Below, piece by piece: positions 63,552-64,000 of a DNA stretch of 64,000 nt. A model generated the notes under the pieces. The model did no database searches and was not told the DNA's origin. It saw only the letters and a list, made by a program, of their open reading frames with translations. Made by a program: the position numbers and the translations under genes. Each line of letters opens with the position of its first letter. Position 1 is the stretch's first letter. Source of the DNA: Pirellulales bacterium (GTDB lineage: Bacteria > Planctomycetota > Planctomycetia > Pirellulales > Lacipirellulaceae); NCBI GenBank assembly GCA_022448265.1, contig JAKVCC010000015.1:57375-121374 (forward strand), in the 5' to 3' direction.

Positions 63552-64000
63552 ATGCAACGACATGGCTATCTGTGGTACGCGTTGGTGTTCGCCCTGTGGG
63601 CGAGCCAGGCTGTTGCCGCGGACTATCCAGCGCTTCGCGAGAGGATGGTAGTCGAGGAGATTGAAGCGGCTGGGGTGTCGCATCCCGGTGTGTTGCGGTC
63701 GATGCGCGCGACTGCTCGGCACGCATTTGTGCCGGGTAAGTTTCGGCCACAGGCCTATTTCGACGCGGCCTTGCCCATCGGCGACCAGCAGACGATCTCT
63801 CCCCCATTTGTTGTAGCCTATATGACCGAGCAACTCGACCCGCGTCCGGAAGATCGCGTGCTCGAGATCGGCACCGGCAGCGGTTATCAGGCTGCAGTGC
63901 TCAGTCCATTGGTGGCGGAGGTCTATACGATCGAAATCGTAGCGCGCCTGGGTCGCCGGGCCCAGCGCACGCTCGAACGCTTACGCTACAAAAATGTCCA
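63552..64000 (+). CDS. Protein-L-isoaspartate methyltransferase-like protein, 3' end outside window
   Basis: Not in the ORF track because it runs off the end. ATG 63552 (TTG 63543 is in frame with a better-placed GGGAG) begins [18 protein letters not shown], a signal peptide, then [50 protein letters not shown] and the SAM site [16 protein letters not shown]. These are Pcm motifs. The signal peptide implies an exported form, unlike cytosolic E. coli Pcm. Confidence 0.88.
   Translation, partial: MQRHGYLWYALVFALWASQAVAADYPALRERMVVEEIEAAGVSHPGVLRSMRATARHAFVPGKFRPQAYFDAALPIGDQQTISPPFVVAYMTEQLDPRPEDRVLEIGTGSGYQAAVLSPLVAEVYTIEIVARLGRRAQRTLERLRYKNV

Overview
This 64 kb window looks like chromosomal DNA of a planctomycete, probably Pirellulales-like. 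That is an inference from gene content: two-domain DUF1080 proteins, very large prepilin-signal proteins, prenyltransferase-like repeat proteins, several hypothetical families I associate with this phylum, and the flagellar gene order. Most genes are intact, densely packed and in short operons. I see no rRNA, tRNA, CRISPR array or insertion sequence.

Layout. 1-5271 (+): the tail of a prenyltransferase-repeat protein, then two paralogous membrane proteins and a sulfotransferase joined by overlapping start/stop codons. 5340-5474: a possible 44-residue ORF. 5576-18704 (-): a flagellar block in the order flgN-like, histidine kinase, flgC remnant, fliE, fliF, fliG, fliH, fliI, fliJ, motE-like remnant, fliL remnant, fliN, fliO, fliP, fliQ, fliR, flhB. 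19100-21373 (-): a hydrolase-like protein and malate dehydrogenase. 21596-27468 (+): flhA, flhF, flhG-like, a broken small membrane gene and fliA, closed by a strong terminator. 27774-36366 (+): a prepilin-signal protein, a small beta-sandwich protein, a DUF1080 protein, argG, a wrecked ABC-2 permease, yaaA, pyrB and a NYN-domain protein. 36403-53475 (-): a coiled-coil membrane protein, a kinase/regulator pair, mnmG, PhoU-like and Na/Pi cotransporter genes, a ferredoxin, a GcvH-like/radical-SAM pair, a beta-propeller protein, and an alcohol dehydrogenase / aldehyde dehydrogenase / acyl-adenylating ligase cassette. 53791-64000: a SNF2 helicase and partner, rpsT, a TPR protein, a CobA-HemD fusion, a ribbon-helix-helix-like protein, a trypsin-like protease, coaD, a class-V aminotransferase and the start of a secreted Pcm-like methyltransferase.

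The most striking result is the state of the flagellar locus. Every gene for the export gate and its ATPase (flhA, flhB, fliO, fliP, fliQ, fliR, fliH, fliI, fliJ), the MS ring (fliF), fliE, fliG, fliN, flhF, flhG and fliA is an open reading frame. The genes that make or turn the axial structure are missing or are fossils readable only across stops and frameshifts: a 3' scrap of flgC, a motE-like remnant running directly into a broken fliL, and no flgB, fliK, flgD, flgE, motA, motB or fliM in the window. The survivors carry changes at functional sites: FliG lacks three of the five charged torque residues, FlhB has NPTE instead of NPTH, FlhG lacks its P-loop lysines, and the kinase has a degenerate H-box. 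This is either a flagellum caught early in decay or an export apparatus kept without a filament or motor. The sequence alone cannot decide between them.
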